Assembly (NCBI RefSeq): GCF_024713945.1
Contig: NC_134681.1
Location: 4,379,501 to 4,443,500 of the forward strand
From: Dermatophagoides farinae
Lineage: Eukaryota; Arthropoda; Arachnida; Sarcoptiformes; Pyroglyphidae
Direction: 5' to 3'
Length of the DNA stretch: 64,000 nt
Shown here: positions 61,901 through 64,000 of the stretch, piece by piece
How the letters are laid out: every line of letters starts with the position of its first letter
Position numbering within the stretch: the first letter of the stretch is position 1
Notes under the pieces: model-generated
What the model saw: only the letters and a program-made list of their open reading frames with translations
Databases searched by the model: none
Told to the model about the DNA's origin: nothing
Position numbers and translations under genes: made by a program

Positions 61901-64000
61901 TCAATCCTGTAAATGGAAAAAACAAAAATGATTATTAAAAACTAGTTTGTTAAAAAAAAATTCAATGATTCATCATCCACATACCCATTCACTAGGATCA
62001 ACACCTTCAGAAGAATGATCATCATCATCATTATTATTTTCCAAAGGTTCATCAACATGAGCAAAATATTGACAAAAATCTGTCGGAAGTCCACGATGTG
62101 ATTCATTTGCCATTCGTATCGATGGATTATTTTGTTGTCGTTTTTGTTGCTGTTCTTCCTGGAATTTTGCTCGCATTTTTGAAAATGCAATCATATCATC
62201 CGGTTTCAGATCAATTAATGGATATTTAGCCAACGATAATCGATCAGTATTATCAAGTTGATCAAACCATTGTTTACTTTCTGTGAATAATGGTTTCGAA
62301 TAATCAGCTGTTGGTGGATAGATTTCATCATGAAAATATTCCGGCTAAATCAATTTAAATTGACGTCGAATTATTATCGTTTGTAATTAATGAAAATAAC
62401 ATGAAACTTACATGATTTCTTGGAACTCTATAACGAAATTTTTCAAATCCATTGACAAACATTCGTATACCGGTTGCTATTTCACAATTACGCACACAGC
62501 ATTGTGTTCTAGGCCAAAAATCGATGGCTAAATGATTTGTTGGAAAACGATAAGATTCCAGTGGTTTAATTATTAAACGTTCTTCTAGTGATGAGGATTC
62601 TTGATTCAATTCAAGACTAATAAAATGTACAGTGTTTTCACCACGGCCAGCTAGATATAAAATTCTTGTATCTTCATCAAAATGTGGCACCAAAAATGAT
62701 GGTAATGAAGACATATCATGAATGAATAGATATTGTAATTTGTTTCCAGTAAATAAATAGAATAAAATTTTACGATTTGAGGTTCTATGATAATCGAATG
62801 AAAATATTTGGATATTAATGAAAATGAACCATATAACTATGTATTACTCACTCTTTAGCAGTGACTAGCAATATATTATCGTTGAGAGCCCAACACAAAC
62901 GATTTGGATTTATTCGTTTTGAAAATTCAACCATCATATCATTGTTGTCGGCTGTTGTTTGGTGGTTGGTCACATTTTTAACCATTAAACATTTATCGGC
63001 AAGCGCAGCAATATAAACACAACCATTTATGAATCGATTCCATTGAATTGTTCTTATAAAAACATTACAATCAATAATTTGTCGTCCGTGATCGTTGTTG
63101 AATATCCCAAATGAGTATAAATTGATCGATTGATGATGCTATTACGTTTTTGGCCATCGGATGATATTTTATGGATGTTATCGATGTTTGACGAAATGAT
63201 AAATCATTCGAAATTGCATTGAACTCGAAATCCGGCTGTTCCAACATCAGCATATCGATTGTATTTGAATTAATTAAATCATCATAAAAAGAAGATGGTA
63301 ATGTAAAATGTTGAATGATACCATCATTCAAACCGATAGCCAAACAATCGGAATCAAATGGATCCAAATCAAAACAATTGATTTCACTTGGACAATTAAT
63401 ATAGCCAAGGCCATTGTGTTCATCATATCCTTTGGAATCAATAATTTTGATTGAAATCTGATTCAAACGATCACTACGAACAAATATTCCATATTTATTA
63501 TTGATGTGAAAAAAATCAAAATTCAATGTACGTGATTGGCTTATACATGGCATAGCAGGTACAAGTTTACGATCATAAACCGATCCATCAATGTATTTCA
63601 GATGATTTGAATCAATTAATCTTGAAACATTATCATCGATATTGTTATCTGATAATTCTATTTCATTGTTTTCGATACATTCATTGTTGTTATCATTGGG
63701 ATCAGCGATTAGTTCACCGAAAAATTTTGCAAATAATTTCTGTTCATTAACGCTCCAATATTGATCAAAATCCAAGGCAAAATTTTCACCAAATCTATAA
63801 ATTTCGGAAAAATTTCGTTTGTTTGGATTTAAAGTGATCCAGTTGATTCGATTCAATAACGATATTTTGGATGTAAACATTTTTTGATCAATTTTCGTGT
63901 GTGGTGAAAATGTGGCAGGAAATTGTTTGTATGAAAAATTATCATTGAATGATGATGAGGATTTTTTCGGTGCCTGATAACTGTAAGGTAACAATGTTCC
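61901..64000 (-). CDS. CORO7: Coronin-7/POD-1, C-terminal half (5' end beyond window)
   Basis: Coronin-7 family proteins have two tandem coronin WD40 propellers; in flies (POD-1) they link actin and microtubules, in mammals they act at the Golgi. Exons seen: 64000-62852 (partial), 62784-62412, 62344-61985, 61906-61901. The first exon includes the second propeller: INCFDLDPFDSDCLAIGL and TSIKYHPMAKNVIASS followed by ILIWDI. Later exons give RILYLAGRGENTVHFISLEL, CVRNCEIATGIRMF, FRYRVPRNH, PEYFHDEIYPPTADY and, at the end, EGVDPSEWD as in the acidic tail of coronin-7. The last coding exon is only GATTGA (Asp plus stop), after a CCATTTACAG acceptor. The reading frame breaks by one base near 63101: after LIWDI the coronin sequence resumes one frame over (NNDHGRQIIDCNVFIRTIQW). 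Deleting one base of the AA pair at 63101-63102 restores it. Confidence 0.9.

Overview
The window looks like nuclear DNA from an astigmatid mite, most likely a house dust mite of the genus Dermatophagoides. This is inferred from very AT-rich sequence, saturation with ATG/CAT, CAA/TTG, CA/GT and homopolymer microsatellites, short GT-AG introns (about 60 to 190 bp), and animal proteins padded with Asp, Asn, Ser, Gln and His runs. I cannot name the species. I assembled exons by hand from splice signals, reading-phase consistency and recalled family sequences; no search was run.

Layout, left to right. 1-7.3 kb is non-coding and microsatellite-rich. 7.3-11.0 kb (+) is mitochondrial glycine dehydrogenase (GLDC), seven exons, with a one-base frameshift in exon 6. 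Convergent with it, 11.2-14.2 kb (-) encodes a secreted Asn/His-rich protein ending in one chitin-binding (CBM14/peritrophin-A) domain split over three exons. 17.6-20.5 kb (+) is a six-exon ankyrin-repeat, tail-anchored protein resembling ASZ1/GASZ. 20.7-23.0 kb (-) is an unrecognised three-exon gene. 29.1-30.7 kb (-) is an unrecognised MGN-starting, disordered protein. 32.2-32.9 kb (-) is a helical protein of unknown role. 33.3-35.6 kb (-) is a GGA-type clathrin adaptor (VHS, GAT, clathrin box, GAE), divergent from mitoribosomal protein mS25 at 36.2 kb (+). 37.5-39.5 kb (-) is a six-exon beta-1,4-galactosyltransferase. 39.5-53.3 kb is a gene desert. 53.3-59.4 kb (-) is a three-exon, 1,993-residue disordered protein. 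From 61.9 kb to the window edge (-) lies the 3' part of coronin-7/POD-1, ending in a six-base coding exon and also carrying a one-base frameshift.

The most unusual structure is a roughly 1.8 kb foldback-type mobile element at 48.87-50.67 kb. It has two long inverted arms made of a unique terminal part (about 435 and 369 bp) plus arrays of 38-56 bp tandem repeats facing each other. A loop between them contains what looks like one end of a hAT transposon. A 210-bp stretch is identical by eye between the arms, a 9-bp direct repeat flanks the element, and it has no transposase.

The genes have unrelated housekeeping roles: mitochondrial one-carbon metabolism and translation, Golgi glycosylation and Golgi-to-endosome sorting (B4GALT, GGA, and coronin-7, which is also linked to the Golgi), and extracellular matrix. 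They do not form a functional cluster.
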